In this document: positions 33,487 to 43,538 of the stretch, one piece after another
Numbering within the stretch: the stretch's first letter is position 1
Layout: the number at the start of each line of letters is the position of its first letter
NCBI GenBank assembly: GCA_044507775.1
Contig: JBIQIY010000027.1
Location: forward strand, 13,899-77,898
DNA length: 64,000 nucleotides
Reading direction: 5' to 3'
Source: Chryseosolibacter sp044507775
Lineage (GTDB): Bacteria > Bacteroidota > Bacteroidia > Cytophagales > Cyclobacteriaceae
Position numbers and translations under genes: made by a program
Notes under the pieces: model-generated
Seen by the model: only the letters and a program-made list of their open reading frames with translations
Database searches by the model: none
Told to the model about the DNA's origin: nothing

Positions 33487-36014
33487 CCATGCAAGTCGTT
33501 CGCTCCGGCTTTACGACTCCTCTTTATCGCCTTAACCGCCTCGAACCAAATTACGGATAGAAAACCGGCGGCAGCGGATGTTGCCAACTGCCTTCCGCTT
33601 ATCTCCTCAAACTCAAAAAAATCCGTGAGTGCAGGAAAATATAGCAGCGCCCCCGTCAGAGTGATGGTGACGCCGATGATCAATCCAACCAGGTTATTCC
33701 TGTAAGTCAAGGTGGTTAAGATGGAATAGTAAAATGACCGGTTTACGAGCGTAAGAAAGATATTCGCTGAAATCAGCGTCACGAATATCATCGTCCGGGT
33801 AATGTCTTCGTTGTTCCCCTGCAATACGGACAGTTGATAAATTGATAGCGTTCCCGCGGCGATAACAAGGCCCTGCAAGATACTGGTACTGAGTTCACGA
33901 GAGTTGAAAAACGTTTTCGTGAATGCGCGTGGTTTTTCGAGCAACGCATTCTTCTCCATCGGCTCATTCTCATAGATAATAGAACAGGTAGGCCCCATGA
34001 TCAACTCCAGAAATATTACGTGCACTGGCGAAAAAATGTTCGGATATACCCATCCCAGTACGAGGGGAACAAAAACGGTGAGGATGATTGGAATATGGAT
34101 CGAGATGATGTACTGAATTGCTTTCTTCAGGTTCGTATAAATCCGCCTGCCCATGCCAATCGCATCCACCATTTTACCCAAATCGTCGTCCGTCAATATT
34201 AATGACGAAACATCCTTTGCTAACTCACTGCCTCTCTTGCCCATCGCTATGCCAATGTGGGCAGCCTTTAGAGCCGGGCCGTCGTTAACTCCGTCACCCG
34301 TCATGGCGACAATGTGTTTATTGGCTTTCAGCGCGTTCAGTATCCGCAACTTCGCTTCGGGAAACATTCGCGTGAATATGTTTACTTTCATCACCTGTTC
34401 CTTCAACTGAACTTCATCAATCGCCATAAGCTCCTCGCCGTTCATGGTCTGATCGGCGCCGCGAAAGCCAACCTGTTGCGCAATGGTTAAAGTGGTGGCC
34501 GCACTATCGCCCGTAATAATCTTGACGGCAATACCCGCGCGATAAAAAGCCTCAAATACGTCTTTGATATTTTTCTTTGGCGGATCGTAGAAGGCAACCA
34601 GTCCCAGGAACACAAACCTGTATTCCTGTTGTCTTTCGGGAAAATTATCGCCCGCGAAGTCCGCGACACCGACCCCGAGAACACGGTAACCTTCTTTTGT
34701 AAGTTGCGCCAAAGCTTGATTCACCCGACTTCTTTCTGCATCGGTAAGTTGAGACACCTCCAACATCGCCTCCGGAGCACCCTTTGCAGCAGTAATGCGC
34801 CTTCCTTCCGCGTTCTCGAAAATATGGGTCATCATGGGAGGCTTTCCTTCCAACGGGTACTCATAGATCATCTTGTAATGATGTCTCTCGTCGGTCGAAG
34901 CTGATCGTATATACGCATCATGCAGCGCTTTCTCCATCGGATCAAATGGGATCGGCTCGCTTGCCCACATCGCCGCCGTCACGAGCTCGATCTCTTCCTT
35001 TCCGGCTCCAGGCAAGGATATCTCTCCATCCGTTCCAACGGACACTTTGGCGAGACTCATTCTGTTCTCTGTAATTGTCCCGGTCTTGTCGGTGCAAATA
35101 ACCGTGGCACTTCCAAGGGTCTCGACTGTCTTTGTTTGCTTGACGATAACGCCCAGCTTCATCAGCCGCCACGCGCCCAGTGCCATGAACGTCGTAAACG
35201 CTACCGGTATCTCTTCCGGCAAAACACTCATCGCCAACGTAAGTGCTTTCAGCAAGCTGTCCAGCAACAGGTTGGAATGATAGTAGTTAATAGCCCACAC
35301 AAATAAGAAAACAATCACTCCGACGAGGGCCATCCTTTTTACAAAGCTGTTGATCTGCAACTGCAAGGGCGTCTTTTCGTCCTGTATGGAATCGACGCTT
35401 GTGCCAATCTTACCCAGCACAGTCTGGTCGCCCACTGCAGTAACCTGGCAGATAGCAAGGCCCGCAACGACAGATGTACCATGATATACCTGGATTGTGG
35501 ATTCGGCGTCGCCGGCCATCTCCCTGTTCTTACTCACCGGCAAAGACTCTCCCGTGATCGTCGACTCATTGACTGAAAAATCATTTGACTGGAGAATGGT
35601 ACCATCGGCAGGCACAATCATTCCTTCTTCGACCACCATAAGATCCCCAACAACAAGATCTTCGGCGTTGACTTCTATAACCTTCCGGTCCCGGATTACT
35701 TTGCAACCCGGATGAGTGAGACTTCTTAAAGCCGCAATGGCATTGCGGCTTCTCGTCTCCTGGTAGAGCGAGATGGAAATAACCAGGATAACGGCACACG
35801 CCATAAAAATGCCATCACCAACTTGTCCGCTGAAGAAATACAGTAGAGCCGCAATCAACAGCAAGACAACCATCGGCTCTTTAGCGCTGCTTTTGATAAA
35901 GTCAAGGATGGGACGTCTCTTGACGGTAATGACATTCCGCCCAAAGCGCTGCCGCGCGTGGTCCACCTCTTTGGCGGTCAATCCATCATATCCATAAGTA
36001 CGTCCGGCAGCCAT
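33480..36014 (-). CDS. P2-type cation-transporting ATPase (Ca2+/cation)
   Basis: 844 residues from the ATG at 36014. N-terminal cation-ATPase domain, actuator motif TGES (TITGESLPVSK), M4 metal site SVLPEEIPVAF, phosphorylation site Asp309 in CTDKTGTITENRM, and hinge MTGDGVNDGPALKAAHIGIAMG. The C-terminal membrane domain reads VIFLELIMGPTCSIIYENEPME. The M4 proline motif is PEEIP where SERCA has PEGLP, and the M6 DG pair of SERCA/PMR1 pumps is absent, so calcium specificity is not assured. It pumps a divalent cation or another ion across the inner membrane. Confidence 0.9.
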   Translation of the reverse strand: MAAGRTYGYDGLTAKEVDHARQRFGRNVITVKRRPILDFIKSSAKEPMVVLLLIAALLYFFSGQVGDGIFMACAVILVISISLYQETRSRNAIAALRSLTHPGCKVIRDRKVIEVNAEDLVVGDLMVVEEGMIVPADGTILQSNDFSVNESTITGESLPVSKNREMAGDAESTIQVYHGTSVVAGLAICQVTAVGDQTVLGKIGTSVDSIQDEKTPLQLQINSFVKRMALVGVIVFLFVWAINYYHSNLLLDSLLKALTLAMSVLPEEIPVAFTTFMALGAWRLMKLGVIVKQTKTVETLGSATVICTDKTGTITENRMSLAKVSVGTDGEISLPGAGKEEIELVTAAMWASEPIPFDPMEKALHDAYIRSASTDERHHYKMIYEYPLEGKPPMMTHIFENAEGRRITAAKGAPEAMLEVSQLTDAERSRVNQALAQLTKEGYRVLGVGVADFAGDNFPERQQEYRFVFLGLVAFYDPPKKNIKDVFEAFYRAGIAVKIITGDSAATTLTIAQQVGFRGADQTMNGEELMAIDEVQLKEQVMKVNIFTRMFPEAKLRILNALKANKHIVAMTGDGVNDGPALKAAHIGIAMGKRGSELAKDVSSLILTDDDLGKMVDAIGMGRRIYTNLKKAIQYIISIHIPIILTVFVPLVLGWVYPNIFSPVHVIFLELIMGPTCSIIYENEPMEKNALLEKPRAFTKTFFNSRELSTSILQGLVIAAGTLSIYQLSVLQGNNEDITRTMIFVTLISANIFLTLVNRSFYYSILTTLTYRNNLVGLIIGVTITLTGALLYFPALTDFFEFEEISGRQLATSAAAGFLSVIWFEAVKAIKRSRKAGANDLHGI

Positions 36015-36196
36015 GGCGGGGCCAAAATTACACAATCGGGGTATTCCTCCCTAGTTCGATCGCCGGCCAGAACGATGATATCCATCATGCGTACCCGTTC
36101 GCCGGTATGACTTAAATCATCCTCCCCGAAGGCAATCCGTCATATCCGCGGCCGCACCCCTACAGTACCTTCGTACCACAATCAAACAACACCAAC

Positions 36197-36781
36197 ATGA
36201 AGCCGATAAAACTCCTACTCGTCACTGTTTCAGTTCTCGCCTTTGCGTTAACGGCGGTTCAGGCACAGGTGTTCCACGTCAAATCTTATAAGCTCAGCGT
36301 GCAGGGAACCTCAAGCCTTCACGACTGGGAATCTTCTGTCGAAAAAGTTGAGGCCACAGGTTTCTACCAGGTAACAAATAACACACTCGCCTCAATCCGT
36401 GACGTTGTTGTAAAGATTCCTGTAAAGGCGATCAAAAGTCCGAAAGGAAAGATCATGGACAACAAGACCTGGGAAGCATTCAACTATGAAAAGAATCCCA
36501 CTATCACATTTGTACTCCGAGACAAGACGATAGAAGCTTCAAAAAAAACAATCATTGCGACAGGGGCTCTGACGATGGCAGGCGTAACAAAACCGGTTGA
36601 ACTTCACCTCGCCTGGAAGGTACTTCCGGGCGGCGAGCTGCAGATCAGCGGGACGCACAAGCTGCTCATGTCAACATTTAACATGGAGCCACCCACTGCC
36701 ATGATGGGCACCATCAAAGTTGGCGATGAAGTTATCGTCACCATTGAAATGGTCCTGTCAAATCCGACCAGTACGTTGTAA
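36197..36781 (+). CDS. YceI-family periplasmic protein
   Basis: 194 residues with a signal peptide to about residue 24 (ALTAVQAQ). A lipocalin-like beta-barrel pattern typical of YceI: YKLSVQGTSSLHDWESSVEKVEATG, VVVKIPVKAIKSPKG, KNPTITFVLRDKT, and the C-terminal GTIKVGDEVIVTIEMVL. YceI proteins bind amphiphilic polyprenoids or lipids in the periplasm. It is the first of three plus-strand genes; a second, diverged YceI protein follows after the outer-membrane barrel. Confidence 0.9.
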   Translation: MKPIKLLLVTVSVLAFALTAVQAQVFHVKSYKLSVQGTSSLHDWESSVEKVEATGFYQVTNNTLASIRDVVVKIPVKAIKSPKGKIMDNKTWEAFNYEKNPTITFVLRDKTIEASKKTIIATGALTMAGVTKPVELHLAWKVLPGGELQISGTHKLLMSTFNMEPPTAMMGTIKVGDEVIVTIEMVLSNPTSTL

Positions 36782-36819
36782 ACCAAATAACAGGCAATAC
36801 CCCAACAAACTCTACAATT

Positions 36820-38193
36820 ATGTCACACTCAAAAAAACTACGGCTGATGAACTTTGTGTTGTTCGCAGCCCTATCACTCGGCGCCTACGCGCAGCAAGTT
36901 CCCATTCAATACTTCCGCCCCTATGATCAAAAAGGTCTGAACGTATTTGAAACTACAAAAGTGGATACCGTCGCCTATGAGGGAATCAAGCTCAGGATAG
37001 GCGCGAACTTCACCCAGCAGTTCCAGAGTCTAAGCCACTCCAACTCGGAAAACATCGTGGGTGAAGTAAATACAAATGCGCTCTACGACCTCAGCCCGGG
37101 CTTTAACCTCGCCATGGCAAACCTCAACCTCGATGCCCAGTTGGCAGACGGCATTCGCGTCAGCCTTGTTTCTTATATGTCAACGCGGCACCACAATGAA
37201 TTCTGGGTGAAAGGCGGATACTTCCAGATCGACAAGGTGGGTTTCCTGAACAATGAGTTCATGGACAGATTATGGAAAAATCTGACGCTGAAAATCGGTC
37301 ACATGGAAATAAACTATGGCGATGCGCACTTCAGAAGAAGTGACGGTGGCAACGCTTTGTATAACCCTTTTGTTGAAAACAACATCGTCGATGCTTTCGC
37401 GACTGAAATCGGCGGCGAACTGTATTGGCAGAAATCCGGATATCTCGCCATGGTCGGTGTTACGGATGGTGAGGTGCAAGGTTCCGTTACGAAGGGCGAA
37501 GATCGAGCCCCGTCCTTCTATGGCAAAGTCGGGTACGACAATACAGTCGCCGACAACCTTCGCGTCAGACTTACCGGTTCGCTCTACACTACCAAATCGT
37601 CCATCAGCAGCACGCTTTACAGCGGCGACCGTGCAGGATCGCGTTACTACATGGTTATGGAATCACTCAATGCGACAGCAAAGGATAACTTCACTTCCGG
37701 ACGCATCAACCCGAATTTCAAAGACAATGTGACAGCGATTATTATCAACCCCTTTGTGAAATTCCAGGGCCTTGAGATCTTCGGAACGTACGAAAAAATG
37801 CGGGGCAATTCCCAGGTCGAAAACGGTGAGATTCAATCAACCAACCCTGCCCTGCCAGCTCTTACAAAACTGGAAGACCGGAAGTTCAGCCAGTATGCAG
37901 TGGATGCATTGTATCGCTTCGCCAATGACAAGATGTATTTCGGTGGCAAATACAACGTAGTGAAAGGCGACCTAGCCTTCAACCAGGTCACAACACAGCC
38001 TGCTATTAACCAGGGCGTGCGCGACAACGTGAAGGTTGAACGCACAGCAGTAGCGGCCGGCTGGTTCATTACTCCTAACATCCTAATGAAAGCTGAATAT
38101 GTCAAGCAGAAATACTTCGGCTTTCCGGGACCTGATCTCCGCAACAACGGAAAATTCGACGGGTTTGTGATTGAAGGTATAATCGGTTTCTGA
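36820..38193 (+). CDS. Probable outer-membrane beta-barrel protein
   Basis: 457 residues with a signal peptide ending near GAYAQQ. The mature chain alternates polar and aromatic residues in strand-like runs (KLRIGANFTQQFQSL, FNLAMANLNLDAQLADGIRVSLVSYMS, YGKVGYDNTVADNLRVRLTGSLY) and ends in the aromatic-terminated strand GFVIEGIIGF, as in Omp85-assembled barrels. It may be a channel, possibly phosphate-selective or lipid-linked. Family not firmly identified. It lies 38 bp after a YceI gene and is followed by a terminator and another YceI gene. Confidence 0.75.
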   Translation: MSHSKKLRLMNFVLFAALSLGAYAQQVPIQYFRPYDQKGLNVFETTKVDTVAYEGIKLRIGANFTQQFQSLSHSNSENIVGEVNTNALYDLSPGFNLAMANLNLDAQLADGIRVSLVSYMSTRHHNEFWVKGGYFQIDKVGFLNNEFMDRLWKNLTLKIGHMEINYGDAHFRRSDGGNALYNPFVENNIVDAFATEIGGELYWQKSGYLAMVGVTDGEVQGSVTKGEDRAPSFYGKVGYDNTVADNLRVRLTGSLYTTKSSISSTLYSGDRAGSRYYMVMESLNATAKDNFTSGRINPNFKDNVTAIIINPFVKFQGLEIFGTYEKMRGNSQVENGEIQSTNPALPALTKLEDRKFSQYAVDALYRFANDKMYFGGKYNVVKGDLAFNQVTTQPAINQGVRDNVKVERTAVAAGWFITPNILMKAEYVKQKYFGFPGPDLRNNGKFDGFVIEGIIGF

Positions 38194-38202
38194 TGTGAAT
38201 CC

Positions 38203-38233
38203 AGCAGGGTCCGACTGGGACCCTGCTTATTTT
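38203..38233 (+). terminator. Rho-independent terminator after the barrel gene
   Basis: Perfect 10-bp stem AGCAGGGTCC / GGACCCTGCT with loop GACTG, followed by TATTTT. Confidence 0.85.
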
Positions 38234-38253
38234 CCACCTGTCATTTCAAAGCA

Positions 38254-38838
38254 ATGAACAGAATGTTTACCATCGCGCTCGTAGCCGCCGCGCTGTTGGC
38301 GGTCGGCTTCAAAAGCAAAGGAGTCTGGATCGTTGATACAGAAAGCCAGCTGACCATTGAAGGATCGACAAACATTAACAAGTTCATTTGCAAGATCGAA
38401 TATTGCACAGGCACGGACACGCTGCGATACATCGAAAGCAATACCGCGCGCGAACTGCGATTCACGCGAGGTCGCATGCGCGTACCCATCCGAAGCTTTG
38501 ATTGCGGGGCCAGGCAGATCTCGCGGGATTTCTGGAAAACGCTGAATGCAGAAACCCATCCGAACCTGGAAATCGATTTCATTTCCTTACAAAATGTAAG
38601 CTTTGCGAATGGAAGCAATACGAAAGGGATAGTGGATATCACACTCGCGGGCTCGACCACGCGGTACATTGTTTGTTACCAGGTGTCTCTTAAGCCGAAC
38701 GGAAACGTCCATCTGAAAGGAGTCCGCGCAGTCAGGTTCTCGGACTTCGGGCTGGTTGCACCCGAAAAATTGAAAGGCCTGATAAAGGTAAACGAGGGAC
38801 TGACGGTGGATTTCAGCCTTGTGTTGAAGGAGGTCTAA
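38254..38838 (+). CDS. YceI-like periplasmic protein (diverged)
   Basis: 194 residues, same length as the first YceI gene. Signal peptide MNRMFTIALVAAALLAVGF. Beta-barrel-like pattern: SQLTIEGSTNINKFICKIEYC, MRVPIRSFDCGARQISRDFWKTLNAETHPNLEIDFISL, DITLAGSTTRYIVCYQVSL. The central core matches YceI, but Cys pairs and low overall similarity set it apart. Its start is 20 bp after the upstream terminator, so it may have its own promoter or be reached by read-through. Confidence 0.75.
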   Translation: MNRMFTIALVAAALLAVGFKSKGVWIVDTESQLTIEGSTNINKFICKIEYCTGTDTLRYIESNTARELRFTRGRMRVPIRSFDCGARQISRDFWKTLNAETHPNLEIDFISLQNVSFANGSNTKGIVDITLAGSTTRYIVCYQVSLKPNGNVHLKGVRAVRFSDFGLVAPEKLKGLIKVNEGLTVDFSLVLKEV

Positions 38839-38849
38839 CAGCGCCTAAC

Positions 38850-41393
38850 TCATGCCTCCCTTCCCATCAACGGATCGCTCACCCCTTCCTTGCCTGTTTC
38901 TACTTTTCCTGCATAGCGCCGGAGAAAATTGTCAGACCCGCTTAGCGCAACGGTGAAGTCGTACCATGCATGACTGCTCTGAAGATTAAGCACGATGCCA
39001 ACATCTTCGCCTGGCTTTATCTTTTTGGAGACCGGCTTACGACCGTACCCATTGTCGCGGATATCGACGTCGAGAGCTTTTGAGGTGCGATTATGCACCT
39101 TCAGCAAGACGTTACCCGTGCAGTTCTTTTTACTCGCCCCTTCGTATTCACATGTAATGGTGAACTGCGGATCATCAGCACCGCCGGCAAACTCCCTGAA
39201 GAAGCCATTCGGCCCGTACACGCGAAGGTGGTAGCGGCCACCTTCGAAATTACTGAGAGGCCAGGTATCCGCCACTGAATCTCCGGCTTTCGCGGCATAG
39301 TCCCACGAACGGGATACTTCTAAAGTACTTCCGCTGCGATATCTGGCAGGGGCATAAACCCTGAAGGGTGATCCCGCGGACCGAGGACCGAAGACCTCGT
39401 TGCGCGCCTGCATGGTAAGCTTGAATGTCTTCTTGTCCGGATCGAGGGCTCCCTCCGCGTAGAGCTGGTAAGGCAACGGACAGGCTGTGCGCACGCCGCG
39501 TTCCTGATGAGACATGAGCGCCGACGATAACGGGTTGCGGTTGATCTGCTCAATCTCATCGGGTTCGAGTTTCTTGAAATTTGCAGGCGCTTCGCGGAAC
39601 TGGGCGCTGTGTATGGTTTGGATAAAGGGGTCACGCGACAGGTAGTCCACGTCATCTTTGGCTTTCTCCTGAAAGGGGCTGAAAGCGGAAGTCAGGTCGC
39701 CGCAGATCGCGCGTCGCCACGTCGAAATGTTGGTCTCGACGATGGGTTTGTTAAACTTCTTGCTGAGAAACACCTCGAGAAATCGCAAGCTGGAAGTGTG
39801 ATCGAATATCTCGGAGCACACTTTCCCGCCGCGGCTCCACGGCGATGCAATCAGCAGCGGGACGCGGTTGCCCAGGCCAATCGGACCTGAACGCGCTCCT
39901 GCTTTCGCCACTCCGTCCCGCAACTCATTTTCTTTCCGGATAAATTCTTCAGCGGTAACATTTACTCCAGGAGAACATTTACCAGTTTCCGGATTCTTCG
40001 GATCCGGTGGCACGAACGGCGGGATGTGATCAAAGTATCCATCGTTCTCGTCGTACGTCACGATGAATATCGTCTTTTTCCAAACCTCCGGATTCTTTGT
40101 CAGTATCTCGAGAATTTCAGAGGTAAACCATGCCCCGTACCACGGGGCGCTCGGGTGGTCAGAAAAATTCTGAGAGGGTACGAGCCAGGATACCGTCGGC
40201 AATTTTCCCTCATCAACGTCCTTCCTGAACTGATACAAGACATCTCCCTTGGGAATCGTCACCTGGCGTTCATCGCCTCCCTCCTTGTAATTGAAAGTTT
40301 CCAACTGCATAAAGTCGGGATCCGCGGTATTGGTACGGAATGCTTTCTGAAAAAGATTCTTCTGGTAGTCGGAGAGACGCTCGTAGTTTTCTCTTGTCCA
40401 GTAATCGATCTCCTTGCGCGTCTCGTCAAGTACTTCCTTCTTTTTAGACAGGGTGTTTTTTGCTTTTTCAAATCCCGTGCTGGCAGGCGTCATCGATGAC
40501 AGGTCGGCCTCCAGCTTTACAATTTCCTGCCGAAGGTCGCGCTCGCGCGTGTCGAGGCCAAAGCGGTAGCGCGGATGAAACCGCGCATTGTATTGTGCAA
40601 GGAACTCAAGTGAATTGCACCCGAAATTCGAGAGCCACGCTTGCTGCTCGCCGGAGTCAAACCTTCTACCCGATGTTAGCTCGTTCTGATATACGCCCCA
40701 GGAGATGCCGTGTTCCTCAAGTCTTTCGGGAAATGTCTTCCACCGCGCCTCACCATACGGAATCTCATTCCTGACGTAAGCCTTGGAATCATCATTCTTT
40801 TCCTCGCGGATGGTACCGCCCCACATGTACAACCGGTTCGGCCACGTGCTCGTCATAGCTGAACAGAAATTTTGATCACAGATGGTGAACGCATCTGCCA
40901 TCGAATAGTGAAAGGGTAAATCTTCACGGTTATAGTAACCCATCGTCAGCGGCATGTCCGCGTACTTCATGTTACCGGGGCGCTTGGACTCGAGCCACTG
41001 ATCATATTTTCCCCCGTTGTTGGCATCGACCTGAGAATGACGCGAGTGGGGAACAGAACCCATCCATGTGATACGGGTGTCCTTGATGTCAAAGCGAAAC
41101 GGCGCATAAGTTTCTCCCGCCTTGTTGGATTGCAGCCAAACCAGGTTGCCGTTCGGAAGGTTGATCGCCCGCGGGTCGTTGAAGCCCCGCACACCGCGCA
41201 AGGCGCCGAACGCATGATCGAAGGAACGGTTCTCCTGCATGAGTATGACCACATGCTCGGCATCCATAAACGTGCTTCCCGGCTGCGGGTCTATTGCTAG
41301 CGCCTTTTGAATAGATGTTGGCAAAACGGTGACCATGCCGGCAGCACCGGATAGTAAGATTGTTTTTCGTAGAAATTCTCTGCGCGTTTCCAT
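38850..41393 (-). CDS. Tat-exported phosphocholine-specific phospholipase C
   Basis: 847 residues. METRREFLRKTILLSGAAG is a twin-arginine signal. The catalytic phosphoesterase domain begins HVVILMQENRSFDHAFGALRG (residues 48-68), the family motif with metal and nucleophile residues around Glu54-Asn55. FVTYDEND-type and NRLYMWGGT segments also match. Two C-terminal beta-domains of about 100 residues each are predicted. It cleaves phosphatidylcholine to diacylglycerol and phosphocholine outside the cytoplasm. It is convergent to the YceI gene, 11 bp apart at the ends. Confidence 0.93.
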   Translation of the reverse strand: METRREFLRKTILLSGAAGMVTVLPTSIQKALAIDPQPGSTFMDAEHVVILMQENRSFDHAFGALRGVRGFNDPRAINLPNGNLVWLQSNKAGETYAPFRFDIKDTRITWMGSVPHSRHSQVDANNGGKYDQWLESKRPGNMKYADMPLTMGYYNREDLPFHYSMADAFTICDQNFCSAMTSTWPNRLYMWGGTIREEKNDDSKAYVRNEIPYGEARWKTFPERLEEHGISWGVYQNELTSGRRFDSGEQQAWLSNFGCNSLEFLAQYNARFHPRYRFGLDTRERDLRQEIVKLEADLSSMTPASTGFEKAKNTLSKKKEVLDETRKEIDYWTRENYERLSDYQKNLFQKAFRTNTADPDFMQLETFNYKEGGDERQVTIPKGDVLYQFRKDVDEGKLPTVSWLVPSQNFSDHPSAPWYGAWFTSEILEILTKNPEVWKKTIFIVTYDENDGYFDHIPPFVPPDPKNPETGKCSPGVNVTAEEFIRKENELRDGVAKAGARSGPIGLGNRVPLLIASPWSRGGKVCSEIFDHTSSLRFLEVFLSKKFNKPIVETNISTWRRAICGDLTSAFSPFQEKAKDDVDYLSRDPFIQTIHSAQFREAPANFKKLEPDEIEQINRNPLSSALMSHQERGVRTACPLPYQLYAEGALDPDKKTFKLTMQARNEVFGPRSAGSPFRVYAPARYRSGSTLEVSRSWDYAAKAGDSVADTWPLSNFEGGRYHLRVYGPNGFFREFAGGADDPQFTITCEYEGASKKNCTGNVLLKVHNRTSKALDVDIRDNGYGRKPVSKKIKPGEDVGIVLNLQSSHAWYDFTVALSGSDNFLRRYAGKVETGKEGVSDPLMGREA

Positions 41394-41703
41394 GGGACAG
41401 GGTTAAGAAATATTTTCAAGTTATAAAATTCATCCTCAAATCCCTGTTTTTTGTGATGTTCCGTCCTCCGGAAAATTCAATGGAAACATAGCCACACGGA
41501 TGGTCGGCCATAATCGAATCCAAAAAAGCAGAGTCTGATTCTGCCATCGCAGATCCCCAGCATGAGCCATGCCGCCTCGTGTTTACGAGCGCGCTTGTAA
41601 TTGAAATTCAAAAAAACTATCTTGGATCTACCTTCTGAACAGACCCTGCATGCATCACCGCTTAGTATCTTTTTATTTTTCCTTTTATTATTAATCCTGG
41701 CTA
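41394..41703. other. Divergent intergenic region
   Basis: 310 bases between the phospholipase gene and the propeller lipoprotein gene, with AT-rich stretches near both ends. No gene, tRNA or strong repeat is visible. It should hold the promoters of both genes. Confidence 0.4.
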
Positions 41704-42789
41704 ATGCGCACCCTCAAGAATTGTATGCTCGTCAAAATCATTCTCGCTGGTACGCTCTTCTGCCTCTGTTGCGATAATGATTCTGAACCCCACCTTTACA
41801 CGCGCGACTGGACACTCTATCTCGGTGCCGAACTCAATAGACGTTTCAGTGAAATTGACGGCGGAATCGAAGGCATTGTATTGCCGAATGGTAATGCGCT
41901 CATCGCCATCCAGCCACGCTTGCCGATCCTCATCGAGATCGATCCTGCAGCAGGTACGATCGTGGCAACCACTGGCATGCCAGGATGGGTTATCGATCTT
42001 CACCAAACATTGGACGGAAAAGTGATGGTTGCTAACACCCGTACTGGCTTCTCGTATTATGACATAGGGTATTACAAGACTTCCACACACAGTGTCGAAT
42101 TGATCTCTGCCCCTCCCAATTCCATAAACGATCCGCCTGAAATAAAATATATTTATCTTGGAGATAGTTTTCTTTACACACACAACCCCAACCTCCTGAC
42201 GCCCCAGCTTGAGGAAGTGTATCTGGCAAAGTGGGATCTCGATGGATTGCTAATATGGAAAAAGATTATCGACCCTACGATGGAAAACAAAATTGCACGC
42301 ATTGCGGCGGTCAACAGCGATCATCTGATCATATCCAGCGTAGCCGATTACAACGCGAGTCGACGTTGGAAGGTCGGCAAGGTGTCTGCCGACGGGGAAA
42401 TGTTGTGGCAAAGTGATGTTCCAAGCAACTACAACGATTGGGCGCAGTCCGTTTGTGAAAACGCGCTCGGCGAGGTACTCGTCGTTAATCAGGATAAGGC
42501 TACAAAATTTGATGCGAACGGCAATGAATTATGGTCGACTACCATCCGTGGTAGCGACGATGACGTCATTTTTTCAAATGCATTGGCAACCGCGGATGGA
42601 GGGCTAATAGTACAACGGAAAAACGGCCGATCCAGGCTTTTGAAGCTCGACGGCACGGGTAAAATTATTTGGGACGATCTTTACTGGGAAACCGACGGCT
42701 ATGGACAACTGTCCTTCCTCGAGTTGCCTAACGGCGATCTACTATCGGTTTCATTCAGCGGATTTGTGACGAAGTATCGGAAGAAATGA
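41704..42789 (+). CDS. Beta-propeller-like lipoprotein
   Basis: 361 residues with a signal peptide and lipobox (LFCLCC, Cys near 22-23). Repeated blades of the PQQ/WD-like kind are visible: DGLLIWKKIIDP, DGEMLWQSDVP, NGNELWSTTIRG, TGKIIWDDLYW, each with the Gly-x-x-x-Trp signature of PQQ-like repeats, and linking segments such as TADGGLIVQRKNG. The number of visible blades is about six or seven. Probably outer membrane or periplasmic; binding partner unknown. It stands alone on the plus strand. Confidence 0.72.
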   Translation: MRTLKNCMLVKIILAGTLFCLCCDNDSEPHLYTRDWTLYLGAELNRRFSEIDGGIEGIVLPNGNALIAIQPRLPILIEIDPAAGTIVATTGMPGWVIDLHQTLDGKVMVANTRTGFSYYDIGYYKTSTHSVELISAPPNSINDPPEIKYIYLGDSFLYTHNPNLLTPQLEEVYLAKWDLDGLLIWKKIIDPTMENKIARIAAVNSDHLIISSVADYNASRRWKVGKVSADGEMLWQSDVPSNYNDWAQSVCENALGEVLVVNQDKATKFDANGNELWSTTIRGSDDDVIFSNALATADGGLIVQRKNGRSRLLKLDGTGKIIWDDLYWETDGYGQLSFLELPNGDLLSVSFSGFVTKYRKK

Positions 42790-42822
42790 TCGCAAAAACG
42801 AAGGAGTCGGCACCCACACGGT

Positions 42823-43419
42823 TCATCCCTCAATTGTAAATCCGGGAAAATTTACATTCTTCAGGATCTTTGGATCCGGCGGATCAATCATCTTCACAGA
42901 GTGGGTTTCTAAAAAAAACCGGGGACTTATGTTCCCGCTTTTCACAAACGCCGTGAGAAACGGAAAGCATTCTTTTTCCCAGATTGTGAAAAGAGGCTCA
43001 GGCCGTTTTAACTCCGGGTTCATAAAGCAGGTGGCGAGTTGACTGGGATCGCGCTCCTGCAAAAGGAATTCGAGCGCACCTTTGGTTACAAATGGCATGT
43101 CAACTGCCAACACTAACCAGGCGGAGATCTGATGCCCGAAGGCACTCAAAATCCCGTTCATCGGACCTGTAATCTCAAGACTATCATACAAGGGGTTCAA
43201 ACGCGATGGGACTTGTTGATCCTTTCGACACGAAGTGAAGACTTCATGGCAACATGCACTGAGAAGATCAAACAGGTACTCCCGTTGCGGAACTCCATGA
43301 TAAGCCAACAGGCTTTTATCCGTGCCCATACGGGTGCTGTATCCGCCCGCCAGAATAAGTCCGTTGAGCGGTGGTTTTACCGCCTCTGAAATTCCCGGGA
43401 TATGGTGGGCAGAGGGCAT
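42823..43419 (-). CDS. mobA: Molybdenum cofactor guanylyltransferase MobA
   Basis: 198 residues. LAGGYSTRMGTDKS at 23-36 is the nucleotide-binding signature of MobA/IspD-like nucleotidyltransferases. The second motif ITGPMNGILSAF matches the GP-x-x-GI loop that contacts GTP, and AVDMPFV holds the metal-binding Asp. It attaches GMP to molybdopterin to make the bis-MGD cofactor. The N-terminal 18 residues are a nonstandard extension; a later start is possible. The nearest neighbour on the same strand is a nitrate-reductase-associated protein. Confidence 0.9.
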   Translation of the reverse strand: MPSAHHIPGISEAVKPPLNGLILAGGYSTRMGTDKSLLAYHGVPQREYLFDLLSACCHEVFTSCRKDQQVPSRLNPLYDSLEITGPMNGILSAFGHQISAWLVLAVDMPFVTKGALEFLLQERDPSQLATCFMNPELKRPEPLFTIWEKECFPFLTAFVKSGNISPRFFLETHSVKMIDPPDPKILKNVNFPGFTIEG

Positions 43420-43538
43420 TCCTTCAAAACGTTGTTCGAAAAATCAAGTCAGATATCAGACTTAGTACCGAATCACAAGCCGACAAGCGAGCATGACCTC
43501 GCGCCTCTCTCCCCTAAGATACAGGGCTTCTACATTCC

